Shown piece after piece: positions 1 to 5,265 of a stretch of 5,385 bases of DNA (positions are counted from its first letter, which is position 1; each line of letters opens with the position of its first letter). The DNA lies in contig JAYGEA010000306.1 in assembly GCA_046582635.1 (NCBI GenBank), positions 1 to 5,385 of the forward strand, in the 5' to 3' direction. Source of the DNA: GCA-2731375 sp046582635. GTDB taxonomy: Bacteria > Pseudomonadota > Alphaproteobacteria > GCA-2731375. The notes under the pieces were generated by a model. That model was not told where the DNA came from, made no database searches, and was given only the letters and a program-made list of their open reading frames with translations. A program made the translations under genes and the position numbers.

Positions 1-2
1 TC

Positions 3-218
3 TGCGACCCGCATTCGCCCTGGCAGCGCGGCGCTATCGAGAACACCAATGGCGTCATACGCAGGGACATGCCCAGTAAAACCGACATGGCTGATTACAC
101 CGAAGGGGACATCGACGACATCATGTGGGCCGTCAACTCAACACCCCGAAAATGCCTCGGCTATCGAACGCCCGCCGAGGCTTTCCTCGAAATCCTTCGA
201 ATTGCACTTGAGATGTGA
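3..218 (+). CDS. IS30-family transposase, C-terminal fragment (5' end outside window)
   Basis: The visible 71 residues are the C-terminal part of a DDE transposase that cuts and joins the ends of its IS30-family element. The frame enters at base 3 and stops at TGA 216-218. The fragment opens with CDPHSPWQRGAIENTNG, the highly conserved IS30 block that carries the third catalytic acidic residue (the Glu of IENTNG, codon 39-41), followed by Arg-Arg. Further on, NSTPRKCLGYRTPAEAF (about residues 44-60 of the fragment) matches the usual IS30 C-terminal signature (N-x-R-P-R-K-x-L-G-x-x-T-P-x-E). The two upstream catalytic Asp residues and the N-terminal DNA-binding domain are outside the window, so I cannot tell whether the whole gene is intact. 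The visible part has no frameshift or stop. The product is not functionally tied to the lpt genes. Confidence 0.93.
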   Translation, partial: CDPHSPWQRGAIENTNGVIRRDMPSKTDMADYTEGDIDDIMWAVNSTPRKCLGYRTPAEAFLEILRIALEM

Positions 219-225
219 ATCCAGC
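202..225. repeat. Probable terminal inverted repeat of the IS30-family element
   Basis: The stretch starts in the last transposase codons (Ile-Ala-Leu-Glu-Met-stop) and runs a few bases past the TGA. Its TTGCACTT...TGAATCC pattern resembles IS30-family ends from memory. The left-end partner is not visible, so this rests on recall and position only, and the outer limit is uncertain by several bases. Confidence 0.5.
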
Positions 226-321
226 GTTCCCGCGCCTCGCCCTAGATGCGGCGCCGGGGCGGATGTTGCCGCCTCATAAATCCCGCCTTGTTTCTGTCAT
301 TCCTGTCCGCCGGGCTGTATT
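226..321. other. Non-coding gap between IS30 end and lptF
   Basis: This stretch of about 96 bases has no credible reading frame; the short frames that cross it are out-of-frame continuations from the transposase. It contains one small inverted repeat, GGCGG (258-262) and CCGCC (269-273) with a 6-base loop, extendable by a G-U and a G-C pair. The repeat is not followed by a T-run, so it is not a convincing terminator. I looked for a sigma70-type promoter for lptF. TTGTTT (288-293) and TGTATT (316-321) are the best hexamers, but they are 22 bases apart and the second touches the start codon, so I do not call one. No clear Shine-Dalgarno sequence precedes position 322 either. Confidence 0.6.
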
Positions 322-1461
322 GTGCGATTCGTGGGCAGACTGCAAAGATATATCCTTCGCCAATTGGCCGGGCCGTTCGTGTTTTTCCTGTTGTCGTTGA
401 CCGGGGTGATCTGGTTGACGCAATCCCTGCGCTTTGTCGATCTGATCATCAACAAGGGGCTTTCGGCCTCCTACTTCGCCCAGTTGACCCTGTTGGTGCT
501 GCCGGGCGTGCTGACCATCATTTTGCCCATCGCGCTGTTTGCCGCCGTGCTGTACGTCTACAACACCCTTGATGGCGACAGCGAAATCGTTGTCATGCGC
601 TCCTCGGGCATGGGTAATCTGGCCTTGGCGCGGCCGGCCCTGGTGTTGGCCCTGGGTGTTACCGTGCTGGGCTATTTCCTCTCGCTCTACCTGATGCCCA
701 CGGGGCAGCGGGCGTTTAAGGATATGAAGACCTCGCTGCGGACCAATCTTTCCTATGTGCTTTTGCAGGAGGGCACCTTCAATACCATCGGCGACAGCCT
801 GACCGTCTATATCCGGGCCCGCCATTCAGGCGGCGAGATGCTGGGTATCTTGGTGCATGACAGCCGGGTTAAAGAGCGCCCGGTGACCATGATCGCGGAA
901 CGGGGCGCCATGGTGCGGACGGAAGCCGGGCCGCGGTTCATCATGGTCAACGGCAACCGCCAGGAAATCGATCATGCGGCGGGGCAATTGTCGTTGCTGC
1001 AGTTCGACCGCTATGCCGTGGATCTGGGCCAGTTCGTGCAGCGGGACGAAGACCGCTGGCTGGAACCGGGGGAACGCTATTTGCACGAATTATTCTGGCC
1101 CGGCACCGGCGCCGACGATGTGGCCAACGCCGCCCGCATGCGGGCCGAGGGGCATGACCGTTTGGCCGCGCCGCTGTATGGTCTGGCCTTTGTCCTGGTT
1201 GCCCTGGCGGCGGTGCTGTCGGGCGAGTTCAACCGCCGGGGGCGGCGCTGGCGCATCGTCATGGCGGTGGGCATCATCGCCCTGGTGCGCGCGGGGGGCC
1301 TGGGCCTGGTGGGGCTGTCGGCCAAGCTGCCGGTGCTCATACCGCTGTTGTATGGGAATGTCATTCTGGTCATGGCGGTTTGCCTGTTTGCCTTGGCGCG
1401 CGGCCGCCTGTGGCCGCGCCGCCGTGGCGTGATGGAGCCGGCTCGGATGGAGCCGTCCTGA
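322..1461 (+). CDS. lptF: LptF, permease subunit of the LptB2FG LPS-export ABC transporter
   Basis: LptF is one of two related inner-membrane subunits that, with LptG and the ATPase dimer LptB2, extract LPS from the inner membrane and pass it to LptC/LptA. The 379-residue protein has the family length and layout: an amphipathic N-terminus (GRLQRYILRQLAGP, residues 5-18), three membrane segments (about 17-34, 55-80, 103-124), a hydrophilic periplasmic beta-jellyroll region (about 125-280), and three more membrane segments (about 283-299, 311-332, 337-357). SEIVVMRSSGM (residues 87-97) is the cytoplasmic loop typical of YjgP/YjgQ permeases, where LptB couples. The start is a GTG. A second in-frame GTG at 331 would give a protein three residues shorter, and neither has an obvious ribosome binding site, so the start is uncertain. 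The stop overlaps the lptG start by one base. The C-terminus carries a small duplicated motif (MEPARMEPS). The LptF rather than LptG assignment rests on first position in the lptF-lptG order and on sequence style. Confidence 0.93.
   Translation: MRFVGRLQRYILRQLAGPFVFFLLSLTGVIWLTQSLRFVDLIINKGLSASYFAQLTLLVLPGVLTIILPIALFAAVLYVYNTLDGDSEIVVMRSSGMGNLALARPALVLALGVTVLGYFLSLYLMPTGQRAFKDMKTSLRTNLSYVLLQEGTFNTIGDSLTVYIRARHSGGEMLGILVHDSRVKERPVTMIAERGAMVRTEAGPRFIMVNGNRQEIDHAAGQLSLLQFDRYAVDLGQFVQRDEDRWLEPGERYLHELFWPGTGADDVANAARMRAEGHDRLAAPLYGLAFVLVALAAVLSGEFNRRGRRWRIVMAVGIIALVRAGGLGLVGLSAKLPVLIPLLYGNVILVMAVCLFALARGRLWPRRRGVMEPARMEPS
1398..1419. repeat. GC-only inverted repeat at the 3' end of lptF
   Basis: GCGCGGCC (1398-1405) and GGCCGCGC (1412-1419) form a perfect 8-base-pair stem with a 6-base loop. 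It sits inside codons for the basic C-terminal tail of LptF, about 40 bases before the lptG start. There is no following T-run, so it is not an intrinsic terminator. It could be a local mRNA structure, or chance in GC-rich coding sequence. Confidence 0.35.
1431..1455. repeat. Tandem 10-base direct repeat GATGGAGCCG at the lptF/lptG junction
   Basis: GATGGAGCCG occurs at 1431-1440 and again at 1446-1455, a period of 15 bases, so the reading frame is kept and LptF ends in Met-Glu-Pro-Ala-Arg-Met-Glu-Pro-Ser. The second copy supplies the GGAG used as the lptG ribosome binding site. Confidence 0.7.
1449..1452 (+). promoter_or_regulatory. Ribosome binding site for lptG
   Basis: GGAG lies 8 bases before ATG 1461, inside the last codons of lptF. 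It decides the start of lptG: an upstream in-frame ATG at 1380 would add 27 non-homologous residues that only overlap lptF. Confidence 0.75.
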
Positions 1462-2555
1462 TGCGCCTGTCGCCGACATTTTCGTTTTATCTGGGGCGGC
1501 AGTTTATGTTGGGCATCGGCTTTGTCATGGGCGTCCTGTTGGCGCTGATTTTTCTGATTGATGTGGTGGAGCTGCTGCGCCGGTCCGCGGGCCGGGATGC
1601 CGCCGGCTTTGGCCTGGTATTGGGCATGGCGGCCCTGAACCTGCCGAACCTGGCCCAAAAAATCCTGCCGGTCGGGACCTTGTTTGGCGCCATCGTGACC
1701 TTCTCGCGCCTGACCCGCAGTAATGAATTGATCGTGGCGCGGGCCGCCGGTGTCTCGGTCTGGCAGTTTCTGACCCCGGCCCTGGTTATCGCGCTGTTGC
1801 TGGGCACCTTCATGGTGACCTTGTTCAACCCTCTTGCCGCCATCATGTCGGCCCGCTACGAGCAACTGGAAGGCCGCTATCTGGAGGGCCGGCAAAGCCT
1901 GCTGGCGGTTTCCGCCACCGGTCTGTGGCTGCGTCAGGCGGATGAATTCGGACAATCGGTGATCCATGCCCGTCACGTCTCCTCCGCCGGGACGGAGCTG
2001 CGGGAGGTGATTGTCTTCATGTACAAGGGGCGGGATGAATTCGTCGGCCGGATCGATGCGGAGCGCGCCATGCTGCTGGATGGACATTGGCGCCTGAGCG
2101 GCGCCCTGCTGACCCGGCCGCAAGAGCCGGCCTTGCGCCTGGACACCTACGAAATCAAGACCACCCTGACCCTGGCCCAGATACAGGAGGGCTTTGCCTC
2201 GCCCTCCACCTTGTCCTTCTGGTCCCTGCCCGGATTTATTCAGACCCTGGAGGCGGCCGGCTTTTCCGCCACCCGGCATCGTTTGTATTGGCATAACATC
2301 CTCTCGACGCCGCTGCTGTTGGTGGCGATGATCCTGCTGGCGGCGACCTTTTCCCTGCGCCTGACCAGGGCCGGGCATACGGGCCTGTTGCTGGGCGCCG
2401 GGGTGCTGACCGGGTTCTTGCTGTATTTCGTGTCTGATGTGGTGCACGCCTTCGGCATCGCCGGAAATCTGCCCGTCATTCTGGCGGCCTGGACGCCGAC
2501 GGGAATTTGCACCCTGTTGGGATTATCCCTGCTGCTGCATCTGGAGGATGGCTGA
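1461..2555 (+). CDS. lptG: LptG, permease subunit of the LptB2FG LPS-export ABC transporter
   Basis: LptG is the partner of LptF in the inner-membrane LPS extractor. The 364-residue protein begins MRLSPTFSFYLGRQFMLG, a typical amphipathic start followed by membrane segments at about 15-34, 62-82 and 102-122. A periplasmic jellyroll region covers about 125-270, and C-terminal membrane segments lie at about 283-300, 305-325 and 337-358. Family features include SNELIVARAAGVS (87-99), the coupling loop toward LptB, and the FWSLPGFIQTLEAAGF (253-268) and YWHNILSTPL (276-285) stretches that precede the fourth membrane segment in LptG proteins. The region after TM1 reads LIDVVELLRRS; the Lys34 of E. 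coli LptG (sequence IIKFVD) has no obvious lysine equivalent here, judged by eye without an alignment. The start is set by the GGAG site and the one-base TGATG overlap with lptF, which implies translational coupling. The gene ends four bases before the chosen lptD start. Confidence 0.95.
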   Translation: MRLSPTFSFYLGRQFMLGIGFVMGVLLALIFLIDVVELLRRSAGRDAAGFGLVLGMAALNLPNLAQKILPVGTLFGAIVTFSRLTRSNELIVARAAGVSVWQFLTPALVIALLLGTFMVTLFNPLAAIMSARYEQLEGRYLEGRQSLLAVSATGLWLRQADEFGQSVIHARHVSSAGTELREVIVFMYKGRDEFVGRIDAERAMLLDGHWRLSGALLTRPQEPALRLDTYEIKTTLTLAQIQEGFASPSTLSFWSLPGFIQTLEAAGFSATRHRLYWHNILSTPLLLVAMILLAATFSLRLTRAGHTGLLLGAGVLTGFLLYFVSDVVHAFGIAGNLPVILAAWTPTGICTLLGLSLLLHLEDG

Positions 2556-2558
2556 GGG
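2543..2558 (+). promoter_or_regulatory. Ribosome binding region deciding the lptD start
   Basis: GGAGG (2543-2547) lies at the end of lptG. It directly abuts ATG 2548, too close to serve it, and is 12 bases before ATG 2560. A second purine run, GAGGG (2554-2558), is only one base from ATG 2560. The spacing favours 2560 over 2548, though neither arrangement is ideal. Initiation is probably coupled to translation of lptG. Confidence 0.5.
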
Positions 2559-2559
2559 C

Positions 2560-4728
2560 ATGCGTCGTATTGGCGTCATTCTTGACCGGATTTTCCGGGC
2601 GGCCCTGGTGGCAATGGTGTCGATGCTGACTGCGGCGCCGGCCCAGGCGCAGAAGATAGATCAGGCGCCGTTTCTGTTGTCCGCCGATGACGTGATCCAT
2701 GACGGCAAGCTGGGCCAGATCACGGCCAGGGGCCAGGTGGAAATCTCCAGCCAGGGCCGGGTACTCCTGGCCGACAGCGTCAACTACAACCAGCGTGACG
2801 GCCTGGTCACGGCCAGCGGCAACCTGACCCTGCTGGAACCCAGCGGCGAGGTCATCTTCGCCGAGCATATGCAGTTGTCCGAGGATCTGAGCAAGGGCTT
2901 TATCGAGAGCCTTCGCATCCTCATGACCGACCAGTCCCGGTTCGCCGCCAACAGCGCGACGCGGAAAGGCGTCAACCATCTGGAAATGAGCAAGGCGGTC
3001 TATTCGCCGTGCCAGATTTGCCAGGAACACCCCGAGCGGGCGCCATTGTGGCAGTTGAAGGCGGTGCGGGTGATCCATCGCCGGGACGAACACGAGGTGG
3101 AGTACCGCCACGCCTTTCTGGAAATCTACGGCGTTCCCATCGCCTACACGCCCTATTTCCGTCACGCCGATCCCTTGACCCCGCGCAAGAGCGGCTTTCT
3201 GGCCCCTGAACTCGGCTCCTCCTCGGACCTGGGGACGACGGTGCAAATACCCTATTTTTGGGCCATCAGCCGGGAGCGGGATCTGACCTTCGCCCCCATT
3301 GTCACCAGCGGGGGGGAAGTGGTGGCGACCGGCGAGTACAGGGCCCTGACCACTTTAGGCGGCTACGAGGGGGAGGTCAGCCTGACTTATACGGACAAAC
3401 GCAACGACAAGAATGAGCGTTTGAGCGAGCAGGAATTCCGCGGCCATATTGACGCCTTGGGCCGCTTTGACATTGACCGGACCTGGCGCTGGGGCTTTGA
3501 TCTGGAGCGCTCCACGGATGACACATATCTTAACCGATATGGTTTTAGCGGCGACGATGTGCTGACCTCCAACCTGTTTATCGAGGGATTTCAGGGGCGT
3601 AATTACGCCGCCGGATCCGTCTATGCCTTTCAGGGTCTGGAGGTGGATGACGATCCCGGCACCACGCCCCTGGTGGCGCCATTGCTGGATTATGCTTTCA
3701 GCCACGAAGCCGAACGCCTGCCGGGCCGGCTGTCCCTTGATGCCTCGGCCGTGTCGCTGTATCGCAGCGACGGTTTCGATTCCCGCCGTTTCAGTGTCGA
3801 TGGGCGCTGGGATATCCCCTATGTGACCACGGGCGGCGCAATTTATACCCTTACGGCCGGTCTGGGTTTGGATCTGTATCACCTGAACAGCTTTGTCGAG
3901 GCGGGGCAGACCGATTCAAAGCCAAGTGAAAATGGTTTCGAGGCCCGGTTTCGTCCCATCATGGCGCTGAATTGGCGATTTCCGTTGGTCCGGCGCGAAG
4001 GCTCCATCCGGCAGGTCATCGAACCCATCGCGCAACTGATCCTGACCCCTTATGGCGGCAACCCAAGGGAAATTCCAAACGAAGACAGCCGCAGCCTGGA
4101 ATTCGATGATACCAACCTGTTCAGCCTGAACCGCTTTCCCGGATATGACCGGGTGGAAAGCGGGCCGCGGGCAAATCTGGGCCTGAAAGCCTCGACCCAC
4201 GGCGCCACGGGCGGATACAGCACGGTGACGGTGGGCCAGGTATTCAGGGTCAGGGACGACGATACCTTCGCCAATCAGACTGGTCTGGATGATCACCGTT
4301 CGGACTATGTCACGGCCCTGACCATTGCGCCTTCGGCCTTCTTTGATCTGACCAACCGCTTGCGTCTGGACCGCAACACCTTTTCCCTGCGCCGCAACGA
4401 AATCTATTTTTCCATTGGCCCCGAATACCTGCGTTTCAATACATCATACATTTCTTTGGAGCGTGAACAAACCGCCGACGAACTGGCCGCGCGCGAGGAG
4501 TTGTACAATACCCTGCGCTGGAAAATTGATGACCGCTGGATCGCCACCGCCGAAAGCCGCCGCGACCTGACCGGAGACGGTAGTCAGATCACCGCCGGCG
4601 CCGGCATTCAATATTTGGACGAATGCATTGGTTTCAGTTTGATCGTGAAGCGAAACTTCACCCGCGACCGGGACGTGGAGCCTTCAACCTCCATCAACTT
4701 CCGCTTTCTGCTAAAGAATTTGGGATGA
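2560..4728 (+). CDS. lptD: LptD, outer-membrane LPS assembly protein
   Basis: LptD forms, with the lipoprotein LptE, the outer-membrane barrel and plug complex that receives LPS from LptA and inserts it into the outer leaflet. From ATG 2560 the protein has 722 residues, normal for alphaproteobacterial LptD. The first 30 residues form a Sec signal peptide (RRIGVILDR, hydrophobic core, cleavage after APAQA). An OstA-type N-terminal jellyroll follows (about 38-150: FLLSADDVIHDGKLGQITARG and repeated beta strands), then the LptD barrel. Barrel signatures include PYFRHADPLTPRKSGFLAPE (198-217) and NRFPGYDRVESG (524-535). The protein ends in an amphipathic strand finishing with Phe-Arg-Phe, a usual BAM-recognised end. 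The mature protein has only three cysteines: Cys151 and Cys154 (CQIC) and Cys689 (DECIGF). A start at 2437 would overlap lptG by over 100 bases and put cysteine-rich nonsense before the signal peptide, so it was rejected. ATG 2548 (four residues longer) remains possible. Confidence 0.95.
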   Translation: MRRIGVILDRIFRAALVAMVSMLTAAPAQAQKIDQAPFLLSADDVIHDGKLGQITARGQVEISSQGRVLLADSVNYNQRDGLVTASGNLTLLEPSGEVIFAEHMQLSEDLSKGFIESLRILMTDQSRFAANSATRKGVNHLEMSKAVYSPCQICQEHPERAPLWQLKAVRVIHRRDEHEVEYRHAFLEIYGVPIAYTPYFRHADPLTPRKSGFLAPELGSSSDLGTTVQIPYFWAISRERDLTFAPIVTSGGEVVATGEYRALTTLGGYEGEVSLTYTDKRNDKNERLSEQEFRGHIDALGRFDIDRTWRWGFDLERSTDDTYLNRYGFSGDDVLTSNLFIEGFQGRNYAAGSVYAFQGLEVDDDPGTTPLVAPLLDYAFSHEAERLPGRLSLDASAVSLYRSDGFDSRRFSVDGRWDIPYVTTGGAIYTLTAGLGLDLYHLNSFVEAGQTDSKPSENGFEARFRPIMALNWRFPLVRREGSIRQVIEPIAQLILTPYGGNPREIPNEDSRSLEFDDTNLFSLNRFPGYDRVESGPRANLGLKASTHGATGGYSTVTVGQVFRVRDDDTFANQTGLDDHRSDYVTALTIAPSAFFDLTNRLRLDRNTFSLRRNEIYFSIGPEYLRFNTSYISLEREQTADELAAREELYNTLRWKIDDRWIATAESRRDLTGDGSQITAGAGIQYLDECIGFSLIVKRNFTRDRDVEPSTSINFRFLLKNLG

Positions 4729-4789
4729 TGATGAACCTCCCGCTAGCTGCTGATCGCCTTGGCCCTGGCGGAAAGAAACCGCCAACCTG
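4729..4789. other. Short gap after lptD with possible signal-peptide relic
   Basis: The lptD stop sits in a run ATGATGATGA, giving three tandem TGA codons in the lptD frame and overlapping ATG codons (4725, 4728, 4731) in another frame. From those ATGs the reading is MMMNLPLAADRLG; one frame over, the bases from 4747 read LLIALALA. Together they look like a signal peptide broken by a one-base shift. In alphaproteobacteria surA, which encodes an exported chaperone, usually follows lptD directly. I therefore note a possible surA 5' relic, but the stretch is too short to prove it, and no intact gene starts here. Confidence 0.3.
4766..4784. terminator. Hairpin between the convergent lptD and spermidine-synthase remnant
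   Basis: TGGCGG (4766-4771) and CCGCCA (4779-4784) form a perfect 6-base-pair stem with an AAAGAAA loop, between two convergent genes. No T-run follows directly on either strand; the nearest on the + strand is TTTTT at 4800-4804. It is therefore a weak candidate for a transcription end signal and may only be a local hairpin. Confidence 0.35.
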
Positions 4790-5247
4790 TCACCAGAGAT
4801 TTTTCAAGATGGAACCGGCCAAATGTTGGAACAGAAATTTCGTGCCGGACTTGCTGAGGACGGATGCCAGGTTGCTGTAATCGTCTGTCCACAGAATGGC
4901 TTCAGGGGTTTCGTTTTGCCATGGCGTAATATGTTTTTTGACGCGGTCGTCATTCAAAAACTGATGATTACTGGTTACAAGAACCCATTGCGACGAGCGG
5001 CGGCTGAACAGATCAGGGGCCTTTTCGATAAAAACGGCCTTTTTCTTAAACATCTTGGCAAGATTTCGAACGACTGGGGATAAATCAAGGTGCGCGTTGG
5101 TAATATTAACCGCCAACACACCATTCTCCCTGAGATGACCAAAGTACAAGGCAAATGCTTCCTTGGTCAGAAGATGTACCGGGGGGGCATCATTGCTGAA
5201 TGCATCCACGGCCAGAATATGAAACTGTCGGCTGCCGCGTTCTCTAA
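4790..5247 (-). pseudogene. Spermidine synthase-like protein, 3' part only, interrupted by IS5-family element
   Basis: About 151 codons remain, read leftward from 5245 to TGA at 4792-4790. The peptide matches the C-terminal half of the spermidine-synthase (PABS-type Rossmann) domain, especially the version fused to MFS-like membrane proteins. Visible motifs are RQFHILAVDAFSNDAPPVHL (the DAFS-x-D motif, where spermidine synthases carry the catalytic Asp), then LTKEAFALYFGHLRENGVLA (next strand and helix) and WTDDYSN near the C-terminus, a strong marker of this subgroup. The S-adenosylmethionine-type glycine-rich motif and everything before it are missing; they would lie beyond the inserted element. 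The first ten residues of the apparent open frame (ATG at 5275) are IS sequence. Base composition is well below the lpt genes: rows 4921-4980 and 5041-5100 are about 37% and 43% GC by hand count, against 78% for 1201-1260, suggesting separate ancestry. Function is presumably lost, though the truncated frame could be expressed as a fusion. Confidence 0.8.
5244..5247. repeat. Putative target-site duplication CTAA of the IS5-family element
   Basis: CTAA directly borders the proposed IS end at 5248 and fits the YTAR target preference known for several IS5 subgroups. The second copy would be on the far side of the element, outside the window, so the duplication is not verified. Confidence 0.4.
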
Positions 5248-5265
5248 GAGTCTGACTCGAAACTC
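5248..5265. repeat. Probable terminal inverted repeat of the IS5-family element
   Basis: GAGTCTGACTCGAAACTC forms the proposed element end. Its outer 11 bases, GAGTC-T-GACTC (5248-5258), are themselves a perfect palindrome around a central base. The partner repeat is not visible, so the length of the repeat is a guess. Confidence 0.5.

Larger units (their letters stand above)
1..225 (+). mobile_element. IS30-family insertion sequence, right-hand end (partial)
   Basis: This is the right-hand remainder of an IS30-family element whose left part lies before the window. It contains the 3' end of the transposase gene and, overlapping the stop codon, a stretch (about 202-225, beginning TTGCACTTGAGATGTGAATC) that resembles the terminal inverted repeats I recall for IS30-family elements. 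In those elements the repeat often overlaps the last transposase codons. The exact outer boundary cannot be fixed, because the partner repeat and the target duplication are outside the window. The family assignment is firm; the end position is an estimate, good to a few bases. Confidence 0.75.

Noticed and set aside
256..275. Inverted repeat upstream of lptF as an intrinsic terminator or operator
   Set aside because: The stem is short, has no T-run, and arises in a GC-rich stretch; there is no second copy or known operator pattern.
274..825. 183-codon open frame on the - strand opposite the lptF start, which might have been a divergent gene
   Set aside because: Composition is Gln/Gly/His/Arg-rich and low in hydrophobic residues, it covers lptF coding sequence, and it shows no similarity to the aminopeptidase sometimes found upstream of lptF.
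1077..2447. Long 456-codon open frame on the - strand opposite lptF and lptG
   Set aside because: It is Gln/Arg/Gly-rich with no domain or membrane character and lies wholly antisense to two well-recognised genes in GC-rich DNA, so it is a frame shadow.
2437..2559. Upstream start for lptD at 2437, adding 41 residues
   Set aside because: It would overlap lptG by more than 100 bases and place a Cys/Pro/Trp-rich stretch before a perfectly good signal peptide starting at 2560.
3010..3021. CxxC of LptD as a metal-binding or thioredoxin-like site
   Set aside because: It sits where LptD proteins carry a disulfide-forming cysteine, and there is no second CxxC or thioredoxin fold, so a structural disulfide role is more likely.
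2476..3246. 256-codon open frame on the - strand opposite the lptD 5' half
   Set aside because: No recognisable motif, antisense to a clear LptD; typical open-frame artefact of high GC.
4623..4880. Small 85-codon + strand frame over the end of lptD and the following gap
   Set aside because: Most of it is antisense or out of frame to recognised sequence, and the peptide has no family character. Only its ATG cluster at 4725-4733 is discussed, as a possible surA relic.
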